Positions 8,222-16,181 of a stretch of DNA of 33,991 bases are shown in pieces; the stretch's first letter is position 1, and each line of letters opens with the position of its first letter. The position numbers and the translations under genes were made by a program. This DNA comes from an uncultured Sphingomonas sp. GTDB taxonomy: Bacteria > Pseudomonadota > Alphaproteobacteria > Sphingomonadales > Sphingomonadaceae. The notes under the pieces are model-generated. The model saw nothing but the letters and a program-made list of their open reading frames with translations. It ran no database searches and was not told where the DNA came from. The stretch spans positions 1 through 33,991 of the forward strand of contig NZ_CAMLAC010000016.1 of assembly GCF_946477935.1 (NCBI RefSeq). The letters are read 5' to 3'.

Positions 8222-8572
8222 CTATTCGATCGGCCGGCCAATGCGGACGAGAAGACCGCTGGGATCGCTGACGGCAAACTCATAAGTGCCCCAAGGCTTT
8301 GCGTGCGGGGCACCGTCTTCGATGATCAACTCCCGAACGGCATCTGCCAACGCGTCGACGTCTTCGGCATAAAGGTACAGGCCGAAGGGATTGTCCTCGA
8401 TATTCTTCGGCCATCCCTCCGCATAGGTCAGATGGAGGTGCCAGCCTCGGCCGTCTTCGAGTATACGATAATAACCATAATCACTGACGACGGTGAATTT
8501 TAGACGCCGGTAGAAAGCTTCACTCGCGTCGAGATTGCTGCTCGGTATGATCGCAACGGCACGATGTTCCAT
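8222..8572 (-). CDS. VOC-family protein (glyoxalase/bleomycin-resistance superfamily)
   Basis: This 116-aa protein has the paired beta-alpha-beta-beta-beta pattern of the vicinal-oxygen-chelate fold. The N-terminal half is AIIPSSNLDASEAFYRRLKF with GWHLHLTYAEGW. The second half is GLYLYAEDVDALADAVRELI with WGTYEFAVSDPSGLLVRIG. The single-domain length fits bleomycin-resistance-type proteins, which bind and sequester ligands as dimers; the ligand or reaction is not identifiable. It is divergent from a TetR gene and shares its 140-bp regulatory region with it, which suggests control by that regulator and induction by a toxic small molecule (inference). Confidence 0.8.
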   Translation of the reverse strand: MEHRAVAIIPSSNLDASEAFYRRLKFTVVSDYGYYRILEDGRGWHLHLTYAEGWPKNIEDNPFGLYLYAEDVDALADAVRELIIEDGAPHAKPWGTYEFAVSDPSGLLVRIGRPIE

Positions 8573-8658
8573 CTCTCAGCGCTCCATGAATGATGCTCGT
8601 AGCGATGACGGTCGGGATCAGCCTTGGCGAGTGCGAAAACGCCCTTGGAAGGCCGAGG

Positions 8659-8682
8659 CGGACTATCGTCCCCGATAGTCCG
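8659..8682. promoter_or_regulatory. Perfect dyad between divergent VOC and TetR genes: candidate TetR operator
   Basis: CGGACTATCG (8659-8668) and CGATAGTCCG (8673-8682) are perfectly complementary around TCCC. The site lies 30 bp before the TetR ATG and about 90 bp from the VOC start. Size, symmetry and position are those of an autoregulatory TetR operator. Confidence 0.7.
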
Positions 8683-8711
8683 AAGCCCGAGGCTTTCAGG
8701 GCGATCCTCGC

Positions 8712-9269
8712 ATGGTAGATCGGGCCATGGCAGAACTTGCTTCCTGGAACCCACGGCAGCTTTCGAAAACCGAGATCGCCATCGTCGAAGCGTTTCGCAC
8801 GTTGGCGATCGAACGGCGATATGGCGCAATTCGCGTAATCGACATCCTCGACCATGCCGGCGTCGGCAAATCCACGTCCTACGAGCATTTTCAGGGGAAG
8901 GACGATGTTCTTCTGACGGCATTGCGGCCGATCCTACTGGCGCTTGCCACCGCCGCGTCGGGACGGGCAGCGCGGTCCTACGTCCGGCCTGTCATCGAAC
9001 ATCTCTGGGAGAAGCGGTCATTTGTGAGGCTGATCCTGGATTCCTCCGCCGCTTCGATCCTGCAGCGCCGCTTGACTGATGCTATCGCTATGCACGGCGG
9101 CAGGCAGATTGACGCTAAAGGTGCTCCGCTTTTCGCGGTGGGTATAGCCGCGGCCCAACTGGCGATGCTGCGATGCTGGTCGGCAGGTCACGTAGCCATG
9201 ACGGTAGATGCGATGACCGACCAGTTGATCGCTTGCTCCCGGCTCAAAAACGATGGCTCACCCTTATGA
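8712..9269 (+). CDS. TetR/AcrR-family transcriptional regulator
   Basis: This is a 185-aa protein. Residues about 18-65 form the TetR DNA-binding domain: TEIAIVEAFRTLAIERRYGA, then IRVIDILDHAGVGKSTSYEHF and GKDDVLLTAL. The recognition helix is around VGKSTSYEHF. The remaining 120 residues are the variable helical ligand-binding and dimerisation domain. An alternative ATG at 8727 would remove only five residues. A perfect dyad lies upstream, so autorepression and repression of the VOC gene are likely. The inducer is unknown. The pair is bracketed by the 48-bp repeats at 8160 and 9312. Confidence 0.85.
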   Translation: MVDRAMAELASWNPRQLSKTEIAIVEAFRTLAIERRYGAIRVIDILDHAGVGKSTSYEHFQGKDDVLLTALRPILLALATAASGRAARSYVRPVIEHLWEKRSFVRLILDSSAASILQRRLTDAIAMHGGRQIDAKGAPLFAVGIAAAQLAMLRCWSAGHVAMTVDAMTDQLIACSRLKNDGSPL

Positions 9270-9311
9270 CAGTGATGGCCGAGGCAGATTGCTCTTTCCC
9301 GCTTCACCATT

Positions 9312-9359
9312 CCAATGGGAATGCCCCGGCCGTCTCAATGGCCGTTCCCAATCGGGAAA
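9312..9359. repeat. 48-bp direct repeat, right copy
   Basis: This is the second copy of the 8160-8207 repeat, with four mismatches, located 43 bp after the TetR stop codon. Confidence 0.7.
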
Positions 9360-9393
9360 TGGCCCTCAGAGAATGTGACCGCCCTAAGCACCG

Positions 9394-9606
9394 CTAATCT
9401 TCCCACCGGAATACTTCGTCGAGAGGCTTTCCAAGGACCTTGGCTATGCGAAAGGCAGCTTCGAGAGATGGCGAGTACTTACCCTGCTCGATCGCAGCGA
9501 TGGTCTGACGGGTTACGCCGATGCGCTCGCCTAATTCCGCTTGGGTCATTTCACCGGCCAGAAAGCGCAAGGTGCGAAGCTGGTTGGTAATCCTGCCCTC
9601 AACCAT
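9394..9606 (-). CDS. XRE-family HTH regulator (compact, YozG-like)
   Basis: This is a 70-aa single-domain regulator. The helix-turn-helix is LRFLAGEMTQAELGERIGVT, then RQTIAAIEQGKYSPSLEAAF, ending with IAKVLGKPLDEVFRWED. This compact form, with a DEVF-type C-terminus, usually sits behind a small membrane-protein gene, and it does so here: its start overlaps the end of the upstream membrane gene by 8 bp, so the two are translationally coupled. It probably represses its own two-gene operon through the dyads at 10048-10075. Confidence 0.85.
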   Translation of the reverse strand: MVEGRITNQLRTLRFLAGEMTQAELGERIGVTRQTIAAIEQGKYSPSLEAAFRIAKVLGKPLDEVFRWED

Positions 9607-10015
9607 GCCAGCCCCGCCGATAGCTCGCTACCACGACGCCGTACCGGACTATCTCGGCAGCGACCAAAGCCAGTAGGGCTGCGTTGCTGATCTGCCATCC
9701 CTGTTTGCTGAACGGCATGACGACGCCGACGACGATCATGCCAGTCAGCAGTACGAAATAGGCAATGCGGGTGCCGCGTCGATCGATCGCCCGATCCCGC
9801 TCGTCGGCTTTGGCTCGGGCTTCCTTGCCTGCCTGAACCGCCAACAGGATACTTCCGACAATCATGATAACCGCCTGTGCGATCGCGACGCCACCGAACA
9901 AGAGCAGCATATCGAGCATTGATCGCTCTGATGCCCTAACCAGGGCGAAGTAGGCACCGTAGGCCACCACCATCACCAAGAGCGTCAACCAAGCCTGCTT
10001 CTCACGCCATGCCAT
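9599..10015 (-). CDS. Four-helix integral membrane protein, operon partner of an XRE regulator
   Basis: This is a 138-aa protein starting MAWREKQAW at 10015; the longer frame to 10093 adds an unlikely leader. Four hydrophobic segments are visible: WLTLLVMVVAYGAYFALV, LLLFGGVAIAQAVIMIVGSI, IAYFVLLTGMIVVGVVMPF and SNAALLALVAAEIVRYGVVV. A conserved-looking basic/acidic linker (AKADERDRAIDRRGTR) separates segments 2 and 3. This layout is common for DUF2178-like membrane proteins paired with small XRE regulators. The function is unknown; a sensory role or immunity to membrane stress is possible (inference). Confidence 0.7.
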   Translation of the reverse strand: MAWREKQAWLTLLVMVVAYGAYFALVRASERSMLDMLLLFGGVAIAQAVIMIVGSILLAVQAGKEARAKADERDRAIDRRGTRIAYFVLLTGMIVVGVVMPFSKQGWQISNAALLALVAAEIVRYGVVVASYRRGWHG

Positions 10016-10047
10016 ACCAACCCCCGAGTCGAATAAAGATAACTCCG

Positions 10048-10075
10048 TGTCATGTATTCTTGACATTGAGTCAAG
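10048..10075. promoter_or_regulatory. Overlapping dyads upstream of the membrane protein/XRE operon
   Basis: TGTCA-N8-TGACA (10048-10065) and CTTGAC-ATTGA-GTCAAG (10059-10075) overlap about 35-60 bp upstream of the operon start. They are good candidates for the binding site of the operon's own XRE regulator and for part of its promoter. Confidence 0.5.
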
Positions 10076-10804
10076 CACGTTTGGCGCGGACAAGTTTGAT
10101 CGTCGAATGGCGCTTGGCTGATTGCTGGTCTCGAAACACCATCGTTTGCGGGACAGCTGGCGCGTAGCAAGCGGCAGCTATCTGCTGCGGGGCTTCTGAC
10201 AGCTGCCGGGCAAGAAAGTTCCAATTGAGGTCATCAGCAACCAGATGACGGAAAACCCGGTTGCCGCCATGAATGTGCGACAAACAGGTGGTTTGCGCCA
10301 CCTGTGCCGGCCCGCTGTCGCTCACGTGCTTCTCAGGTCAAATACGGTACTGCCCAGCCCCTCAATAGTCCGTGCTTTCGGTCAGGCTCGAGGTGAATGC
10401 TGCGCTGACCCATACCCGGTCATTCACCGCGGCCAAAGCGCTTCTCGGAAGCGGTCGTTGGTTCAGGTGCCAAATGACGCCCAAAACTGGGTCGCCGGTT
10501 GACTGTCCGCTTCGATACGGGAGCGCGTGAGGCCGACACCGAGATACCACTGACTGCGTCGGCATTGGGTGGCGCTTGCTGAACCGCAGGTTCAAGTCGT
10601 CTTGGGATCTGCTCGCTATTTATCCTTCAGCGGCAAGCCTTCGCTATTTTTTACATCGCGACCCGCAGGAACGGGGATCCGGAGCTCTGCTCGGTCACGC
10701 TTGCAGGCGAAGTGCCGTGCGCCCGACCACCCGCCAGATGGAGGCACCGCCCGCCCCGGGGCGAGGATGACACGAACGAAAAAAGAACGCGCCACTGTTT
10801 GAAA
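10076..10804. other. Long non-coding stretch with degenerate intergenic repeats
   Basis: I find no convincing gene in about 730 bp. A minus-strand frame of 84 codons (10071-10325) has no recognised family. Around 10370-10520 there are degenerate elements of the sphingomonad type (GGAAGCGGTCGTTGGTT near 10450 and an inverted GACTGTCCGCTTCGAT near 10500). They resemble the GAAAGC repeats at 22740-22885. The segment separates the 8-10 kb genes from the CBASS operon and may be a recombination junction. Confidence 0.4.
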
Positions 10805-10822
10805 GGTTACTATGCAGTAACC
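10805..10822. promoter_or_regulatory. Perfect dyad upstream of the CBASS operon
   Basis: GGTTACT-ATGC-AGTAACC has perfect seven-base arms, 60 bp before the first CBASS ATG. TTGAAA immediately precedes it and could be a -35 box. No transcription-factor gene belongs to the operon, so the binding protein, if any, is encoded elsewhere. Confidence 0.45.
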
Positions 10823-10882
10823 ACATGGCAGGCAGCGCCCGGGCGATGACATGGGCGAGCGAGAGAAGGGGCCCATTCCGAA

Positions 10883-12388
10883 ATGTCGAACGCCGTCGAG
10901 CCGCGTTGGCACGGGGACAACTACCAGTCGCGTTTCTTCTGGATCCACGCGGCATCCCTGCTTGACGCCGAGCGCCCCGAAATCGTCGAGGTCACGTTCG
11001 AGGCGGACGGCCCCAAGGCCTTCGATGATGTCGTAGTGCGCTACGATCCGGGCCGCCCCAGCGCTTCAGGGCCTGGCCGCGTCACGGTCGACTACCACCA
11101 GATCAAGTGGCATGTGGACCGCAGCGGCCGCTTCGGCTTCGCGGACCTGACCGATCCCGCCTTCATCGGCGCTACAAGCGTCTCGATCCTGGAGCGCCTG
11201 ATGCAGGCGAAGCGGGACGCTCCCGACGATGCTGCCTTTCACCTAATTACCACCGACAAGTTGACCGATGGCGACCAGCTGGGCGAGCTGCTCTCGCCCA
11301 TCGACGGCTCGCTGCGCCTCCACAAGCTCAAGGAGGGCAAGACCGACGAGAGCCGGATGGGGAAGGTCCGCAAGTGCTGGCGCGAGCACCTAGGACTCGC
11401 CGACGACGAACAGCTCTACGCCGTGCTGGAAGGGCTGCACATCAAGGACAGCCACTACGATCTCGAATACCTCCGCAAGCAGGTGAGCCTGAACTTCAGG
11501 CTCGTGGGACTGGTCGGCAACGAGGATGCGACCGCCTTCCACTACGACGAGGCCGCGCGGCAGCTGAAGATCAAGAAGCTGAGCCGCTTCGACCGGGCCA
11601 GTTTCGAGGAGTGGTGCCGGACGGAGAAGTGGTTTCTGCCGAAGCGCCCCGCCAGCCGGGGCAGCGTGGCCATCCGCACCTTCGCGCCCGGCGCGACCCC
11701 AGCCCACATGCTGGAGGCGCCACCGGAACGGACGATCGACCTAACTGAGCACTTCGACGGGCGACAGTTACGAGAAGGAACGGCCTGGGCAAATCTCCAG
11801 CGCCCTGTCGCTGACTTCCTCCGACGCATGCTGGCGAAGCGCGCCGACATGCGCCTCTTCATGGATGCGCACGCCTCCGTCGCATTCCTCGCCGGTGCTA
11901 CGCTCGGCTTCAAGACCGGCGCTGACGTCGAGATCGTGCAGAAGGGCATGAACAACCCCGGTCAGGTATGGAACGCCAAGGACGGCGCGGACGGCCCGGC
12001 CGCCTCGATCGACATCGAACCGGCGGGAGATGGCAAGGACATCGCCCTGTCGGTCGGCCTTGCGCGCGATCCGATCCAGCAGGTGCGGGATTACGTCGCC
12101 GCCGAACTGCCGAGCGTCGGCTCGATCCTGCGCGTCGTCCCCGATGGCGGGGTCGGCCAGGATGCAATCAGGGGTGGAGCGCACGCGGCGACCATCGCCT
12201 CGGCGATTGCCGCAGTCATCGCCGGCATACGTAAGCCCGGCGCGACGGTCCACGTCTTCGTCTCCGGACCGAACGCCTTCTCGTTCCTGCTTGGGCAGCA
12301 GGCAGAATCGATGGGGCGCTGCATACCCTACGAGTTCGACTTCAGCGGTCGCGTCGATGGCAGCTACAGACCCACCTTCAGCATCTAG
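10883..12388 (+). CDS. cap4: CBASS effector Cap4: DUF4297-type endonuclease fused to SAVED sensor domain
   Basis: This is a 501-aa protein. The N-terminal part (about 1-220) has the restriction-like pattern of Cap4 nucleases: FDDVVVRYD with Asp48/49, then VDYHQIKWHV with Gln73-x-Lys75. The C-terminal part (about 290-501) fits a SAVED nucleotide-binding domain, ending VHVFVSGPNAFSFLLGQQ and YEFDFSGR. In characterised Cap4 proteins a cyclic oligonucleotide bound by SAVED causes oligomerisation and indiscriminate double-stranded DNA cleavage, which aborts infection. It is the first gene of a four-gene operon, 8 bp ahead of the synthase gene. The start at 10883 follows AGAAGGGG at a slightly long spacing. 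All key residues appear present. Confidence 0.9.
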   Translation: MSNAVEPRWHGDNYQSRFFWIHAASLLDAERPEIVEVTFEADGPKAFDDVVVRYDPGRPSASGPGRVTVDYHQIKWHVDRSGRFGFADLTDPAFIGATSVSILERLMQAKRDAPDDAAFHLITTDKLTDGDQLGELLSPIDGSLRLHKLKEGKTDESRMGKVRKCWREHLGLADDEQLYAVLEGLHIKDSHYDLEYLRKQVSLNFRLVGLVGNEDATAFHYDEAARQLKIKKLSRFDRASFEEWCRTEKWFLPKRPASRGSVAIRTFAPGATPAHMLEAPPERTIDLTEHFDGRQLREGTAWANLQRPVADFLRRMLAKRADMRLFMDAHASVAFLAGATLGFKTGADVEIVQKGMNNPGQVWNAKDGADGPAASIDIEPAGDGKDIALSVGLARDPIQQVRDYVAAELPSVGSILRVVPDGGVGQDAIRGGAHAATIASAIAAVIAGIRKPGATVHVFVSGPNAFSFLLGQQAESMGRCIPYEFDFSGRVDGSYRPTFSI

Positions 12389-12396
12389 AGGATCCA

Positions 12397-13533
12397 ATGG
12401 AGCTCCGTCCCCAGTTCGACACCTTCCTGCGCGACATCCGCCCCAGCGAGCGGAACAAGGAGGAGTGGAAGCGCGGATCGAACACGCTGCGCGCCCGCCT
12501 GCTCGCCGACCCGGACCTGGCGCCGATCACCACCACGACCTTCCTCCAGGGAAGCGTCCGCCGCTCAACCGCCGTGCGACCCACGGGCGGAAAGCGATCG
12601 GACGTGGACGTGGTGATCGTCACCACCATCGACCACAACGTCGAGACGCCAGCGGCGGCGATGAAGCGCTTCGAGCCGTTCCTCAACCGGCACTACGCGG
12701 GCAAGTGGGTGCAGCAGGACCGGTCGTTCGGCATCGAGATGTCGTACGTCGACCTCGACCTGGTCGTGACGGCGCTCCCCACCGAGCCGGACGCCCGTGC
12801 GGCGCTCGCCGCGGTCTACCGCAGCCGCGCCGTCGAGACCGACGCCTCGATCGAGGAGGCGAGCGACTGGGTCGTCAACAAGAGCTGGGATCCGCAGCGC
12901 CACCTCGAGACGGCGAGCGTGCTGACGGAGGACACCGCCTCCAACTGGCGCGACGATCCCCTAATGCTCCCGGACCGGCCGATCAAGCAGTGGGGCCCCA
13001 CGCACCCGCTGGCGCAGATTCAGTGGGCGGCCGACAAGAACCGGCGCTGCAACGGTCATTACGTGAACGTCGTACGGGCCATCAAGTGGTGGCGCCACGA
13101 GCACGCCGACGAGCTGCCGAAGTATCCCAAGGGGTATCCGCTCGAACACCTGATCGGCCACGTCCTGCCGGACGGCACCAGCTGCATCGCGGAGGGCGTG
13201 GTGCAGGCGCTTGAGGGCATCCGCGACAAGTTCAAGCTGCATGCCGTCGCCGGGATCGTCCCGACGCTGCCCGATCACGGTGTTCCCACCCACGACGTGC
13301 TGAAGCGGCTGACGCCGGCCGACTTCACTGCCTTCCATGCCGAGATCGCCAAGGCGGCGGATTTGGCGCGCAGGGCCTATGACGAGGTGGACAAGGACGC
13401 GAGCGGCGCGCTTTGGCAGGAACTTCTCGGCAAATGCTTCCCGCTTCCGGGTCCTGGCGGCGGTGACCGCGCCCGCGGCTTCGCGGCGCCGGCCGCGGCC
13501 GCGACGCCTCGCCAGTCGGATCGCTTCGCCTAG
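12397..13533 (+). CDS. CBASS CD-NTase (cGAS/DncV-like cyclic oligonucleotide synthase)
   Basis: This is a 378-aa cytosolic nucleotidyltransferase. The active-site signature is LQGSVRRSTAVRP with Gly52-Ser53, SDVDVVIV with Asp69 and Asp71, and YVDLDLVV with the third carboxylate (Asp119/121). The enzyme should make a cyclic di- or trinucleotide from NTPs on phage infection, which then activates Cap4. Pairing with a SAVED effector suggests a clade-D-like enzyme, whose studied members make cyclic trinucleotides, but clade and product are inferred. The C-terminal 30 residues are a flexible Gly/Ala/Pro-rich tail ending in DRFA. In type II CBASS, Cap2 conjugates the synthase through such a C-terminus. 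The gene ends 3 bp before cap2. Confidence 0.9.
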   Translation: MELRPQFDTFLRDIRPSERNKEEWKRGSNTLRARLLADPDLAPITTTTFLQGSVRRSTAVRPTGGKRSDVDVVIVTTIDHNVETPAAAMKRFEPFLNRHYAGKWVQQDRSFGIEMSYVDLDLVVTALPTEPDARAALAAVYRSRAVETDASIEEASDWVVNKSWDPQRHLETASVLTEDTASNWRDDPLMLPDRPIKQWGPTHPLAQIQWAADKNRRCNGHYVNVVRAIKWWRHEHADELPKYPKGYPLEHLIGHVLPDGTSCIAEGVVQALEGIRDKFKLHAVAGIVPTLPDHGVPTHDVLKRLTPADFTAFHAEIAKAADLARRAYDEVDKDASGALWQELLGKCFPLPGPGGGDRARGFAAPAAAATPRQSDRFA

Positions 13534-13536
13534 GCG

Positions 13537-15324
13537 ATGGCGATTCCAGCAGATCTGGTGGCGGCGCTCGCGCCGCTGCCGGAGGATCCACGGTTCGAGC
13601 TGGTCGGGGGATGGAAGGACTGGACGGGTGGGATCTACTCCTTCCAGTTCCGCGCCCGTCTCTCTGTCGAGCCGAGCGAGCACATGCCGGAATGGAGCGG
13701 TTGGCACTTGGTCGCCTCGGGCGACGCCACCGACCGCGACGTCCGCATCTATCCAGACGCGACCGACGGGATTGTCGCGACGTTCCCGCACCAGGACTTC
13801 AACGGTCCGCCGGAAGGTGTCCGGCCATGGCGGGTCGGCAAGCCATGCCTGGAGCGGCCCGCCGCCGTCTTCCAACGCGAGGGCTGGGCCAGCGAGCCGA
13901 ACGACGTGGCCGAACGGCTCATCTGGCGGATCGGGCGCCTCCTGGCCTGGATTGACGCCGCCGCGGAGAACCGGCTGCTCGTCGAAGGCGACCATCTCGA
14001 ATTACCGATCTACCCGGCTGTCGACGTAAACAGCGTGCTGGGCTTCCGGGAGACTGCCGAGGATCTCGACTGGTGGGTCGCGCCCGACCAGCACTGGGGG
14101 TTCGCCACCGTGTCCGAGATACCGGGCGTGCGTGCCACCGGCGTCATCCACGACTTCATGGATCCCCATAGGCGCAGCATCCGGCGCATTCCTTGGAGCA
14201 CCGCCATTCCGGTCGACGAGAAGCGCGTCGATGCGGTCTGGCTCGTCCTGCCCACGTTCGCGGTGTTCGAGCCCTGGCGGGCCGCGACGACCTGGCACGA
14301 ACTCACCGCCATGTGCGCAGGCGTCTCGATCGACCTTCCCGCAATCCTGGCAGACGCCGGCGCCAGACTGCGCCACATCCAGCGTCCCAAGCACGCGTCG
14401 CCCGTGCTCCTGCTCATCGGCTTCCCGTTGGAAGAGACATTCGGGGGCGAGCCTAAGCGCTTCCACTGGATCGCCGTCCGCAACCTGCGGCTGTGCACCC
14501 GCGACGACGTTCGCCGCGGCCACTCCGGCACGGCGGCGGCCCGGCGCGCTTGGGACGTCGAGCTCGCGAGGTCGAACCGGCCGTTGGAGTGGCAACGCAC
14601 CGCCAATTGGGCGCCGGACCAGCTTCGCAAGCGCGGCGAGGCGGAGGAGGAGGTCCGTGCCAAATCCATCCTTGTCATCGGATGCGGAACGCTGGGAGCC
14701 GCCGTGGCCGAGAACCTCCTCCGCATGGGCGTAACCCACATGGCGCTCCTCGACGCCGACGTCTTCCACGTGGGGAACCTGAGCCGGCACGTGCTCACCA
14801 TGGCGGACGCCGGCCGCGGCAAGGCCGAACGTCTCGCCCGCCGCCTGAACATGGCGGCGCCCGACGCGGACGTCATCGCCCTGCCCCTCAGCTTTCCGCC
14901 TACGAAGCCCGTCGAGGTCGCCAGCCTGGAGGACTGGGACGTGGTGGTGGACTGCACCGCGTCGGATGCCGTCCTGCGCGACATGGCGGATTTCCCCTGG
15001 GGAACGGAACGGGTCTTCGTCAGCCTGGCGATGACCTGGCGGGGGAAGGGTCTGTTCGCCTACACCGCATCGGAGACCGGCTTTCCGGCGATCGACGCAA
15101 TGGAGCGGTTCGCGGCCGCGTCGCCACCGCCGGAAGGGGAACTCGTCGGTCAGATGGAGGGCATCGGCTGCTGGCATCCGGTGTTCCCCGCGACAGCCGA
15201 CGACGTGAACCTGTGGGCCGCGATAGGGTCGAAGTTGGTGCGGCGCGCCATCGTCGACAGGGGCAAGACCGCGTCCCTCTACCTGCAGCGGGAGGACGGA
15301 AGCGTTGACCGGACAGACGCCTGA
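13537..15324 (+). CDS. cap2: CBASS Cap2: E2-E1 ubiquitin-transfer-like conjugase
   Basis: This is a 595-aa fusion. The N-terminal E2-like domain contains the probable catalytic Cys104 in RVGKPCLERP, after FPHQDFNGPP. A linker domain of about 180 residues follows. The C-terminal E1-like domain (from about 375) has the nucleotide-binding GCGTLG (382-387), LLDADVFHVGNLSRH, and VVVDCTASDAVL. The probable E1 catalytic Cys545 lies in GIGCWHPVF. In known type II CBASS, Cap2 adenylates and transfers the CD-NTase C-terminus to a target, priming the synthase. Both cysteines and the P-loop-like motif are present, so the protein should be active. It overlaps the cap3 start by 20 bp, indicating translational coupling. 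Confidence 0.92.
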   Translation: MAIPADLVAALAPLPEDPRFELVGGWKDWTGGIYSFQFRARLSVEPSEHMPEWSGWHLVASGDATDRDVRIYPDATDGIVATFPHQDFNGPPEGVRPWRVGKPCLERPAAVFQREGWASEPNDVAERLIWRIGRLLAWIDAAAENRLLVEGDHLELPIYPAVDVNSVLGFRETAEDLDWWVAPDQHWGFATVSEIPGVRATGVIHDFMDPHRRSIRRIPWSTAIPVDEKRVDAVWLVLPTFAVFEPWRAATTWHELTAMCAGVSIDLPAILADAGARLRHIQRPKHASPVLLLIGFPLEETFGGEPKRFHWIAVRNLRLCTRDDVRRGHSGTAAARRAWDVELARSNRPLEWQRTANWAPDQLRKRGEAEEEVRAKSILVIGCGTLGAAVAENLLRMGVTHMALLDADVFHVGNLSRHVLTMADAGRGKAERLARRLNMAAPDADVIALPLSFPPTKPVEVASLEDWDVVVDCTASDAVLRDMADFPWGTERVFVSLAMTWRGKGLFAYTASETGFPAIDAMERFAAASPPPEGELVGQMEGIGCWHPVFPATADDVNLWAAIGSKLVRRAIVDRGKTASLYLQREDGSVDRTDA

Positions 15325-15811
15325 TCCGATCGAGTTCACCGAGGGTGGAGCAGCCGGAGCGTCGATCTGGCTCTCGCCGCGCGCAGCCGCTGCCATGATG
15401 CAGGCTGCAACGGAGGCCGGCCGCCGGGAGACCGGCGGGATCCTCATCGGACGCTACGGGCCCGAGCCGTGGAGCGCGGACATTGTGGAGGCGACGCCCA
15501 AGCCGAAGGGCTCGCGATCAGGCTGGTTCTGGTTCCAGCGGTCCAGCTCCGGCCTCGCAGAGCTCCTGGAGGCCCGCTGGGCCGCGGGCTTTCACTACCT
15601 CGGCGAGTGGCACTTCCATCCAGGTGGAGCGCCGGTCCCGAGCGGCCCCGACATCCGAGCGATGCAGAAGGTCGCCAGCGACCAAGCCTACCGCTGCCCG
15701 TCACCCATATTGGTCATCCTCGGCGGACGGCCGCGAACCGGCTGGTCGATCTCCGCGACACTGTTCCGGGACGGCCACGACGTGAGACTTACAGGGCGGC
15801 CGATCCGTTGA
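15305..15811 (+). CDS. cap3: CBASS Cap3: JAB/JAMM deconjugating isopeptidase
   Basis: This is a 168-aa zinc protease with the full JAMM set: Glu42 in ETGGILIG, then His103, His105, Ser113 and Asp116 in EWHFHPGGAPVPSGPD. Cap3 removes CD-NTase conjugates made by Cap2 and so restrains the system. I use the TTG at 15305 as start because GGGAGG lies just upstream inside cap2. The next in-frame Met would lose the first strand of the domain. The 20-bp overlap with cap2 fits coupled translation, and the rare start may keep Cap3 low relative to Cap2 (inference). This is the last clear gene of the CBASS operon. Confidence 0.92.
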   Translation: MTGQTPDPIEFTEGGAAGASIWLSPRAAAAMMQAATEAGRRETGGILIGRYGPEPWSADIVEATPKPKGSRSGWFWFQRSSSGLAELLEARWAAGFHYLGEWHFHPGGAPVPSGPDIRAMQKVASDQAYRCPSPILVILGGRPRTGWSISATLFRDGHDVRLTGRPIR

Positions 15812-15944
15812 ACGCCCTCGCTTGTTGCATCGTGCAATATACGCCGACCGCCAGCTCCAGCTTCGATCGGTTGGCGACACGGAGGGCAATCCTATTCACG
15901 TCACCACCCGGAAGCCGACGCTAATTTTCAATGCAGAGGACCCT

Positions 15945-16181
15945 ATGACCAGTGACGTGAAACCGTGGGATGGCGAGTTGGTCCGCAAGTGGCTGGAGCG
16001 CCGCTTCTCGGCCTCCATGGCCGATCAGGATAGGGCGGACCGGCACGGCTGCGGCTACGAGGGCGACTACGACAGGGCCGCTGCCGAGGAATGGGTCTGC
16101 CGCGTCGCGAAGAGCAGCGAGGCCACCAATAGTCAGCTGCGTTTCGGGGAGCTACTGAGGAATCTGCTCGGCAAGGAATAG
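15945..16181 (+). CDS. Small hypothetical protein followed by an in-frame amber codon and 40 further open codons
   Basis: The protein starts MTSDVKPWDGELVRKWLERR at 15945, behind AGAGGA, and runs 78 residues to TAG at 16179-16181. The same frame then stays open for 40 codons to TGA at 16302-16304, encoding a coding-looking basic stretch (REVRSYIRKLIKMAKANTGF). This suggests either a 118-residue gene broken by an amber mutation or stop readthrough. The sequence is hydrophilic and probably helical, with no membrane segment. I do not recognise the family. It lies 133 bp after cap3, in the same direction, and could be a CBASS accessory or an unrelated small gene between two defence operons. Confidence 0.5.
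   Translation: MTSDVKPWDGELVRKWLERRFSASMADQDRADRHGCGYEGDYDRAAAEEWVCRVAKSSEATNSQLRFGELLRNLLGKE

Noticed and set aside
10071..10325. 84-codon minus-strand ORF in the gap before CBASS
   Set aside because: No ribosome-binding site, no known family and no neighbour support; left as part of the gap description.
11107..13214. Long alternative-frame ORFs (213 and 394 codons) inside cap4 and the CD-NTase gene
   Set aside because: They are rich in Arg, Pro and Ser, as out-of-frame reading of GC-rich DNA usually is, and overlap well-supported genes.
12961..15447. Minus-strand ORFs of 344 and 481 codons opposite cap2
   Set aside because: They are antisense shadows caused by high GC; the plus strand carries E1, E2 and JAMM motifs.
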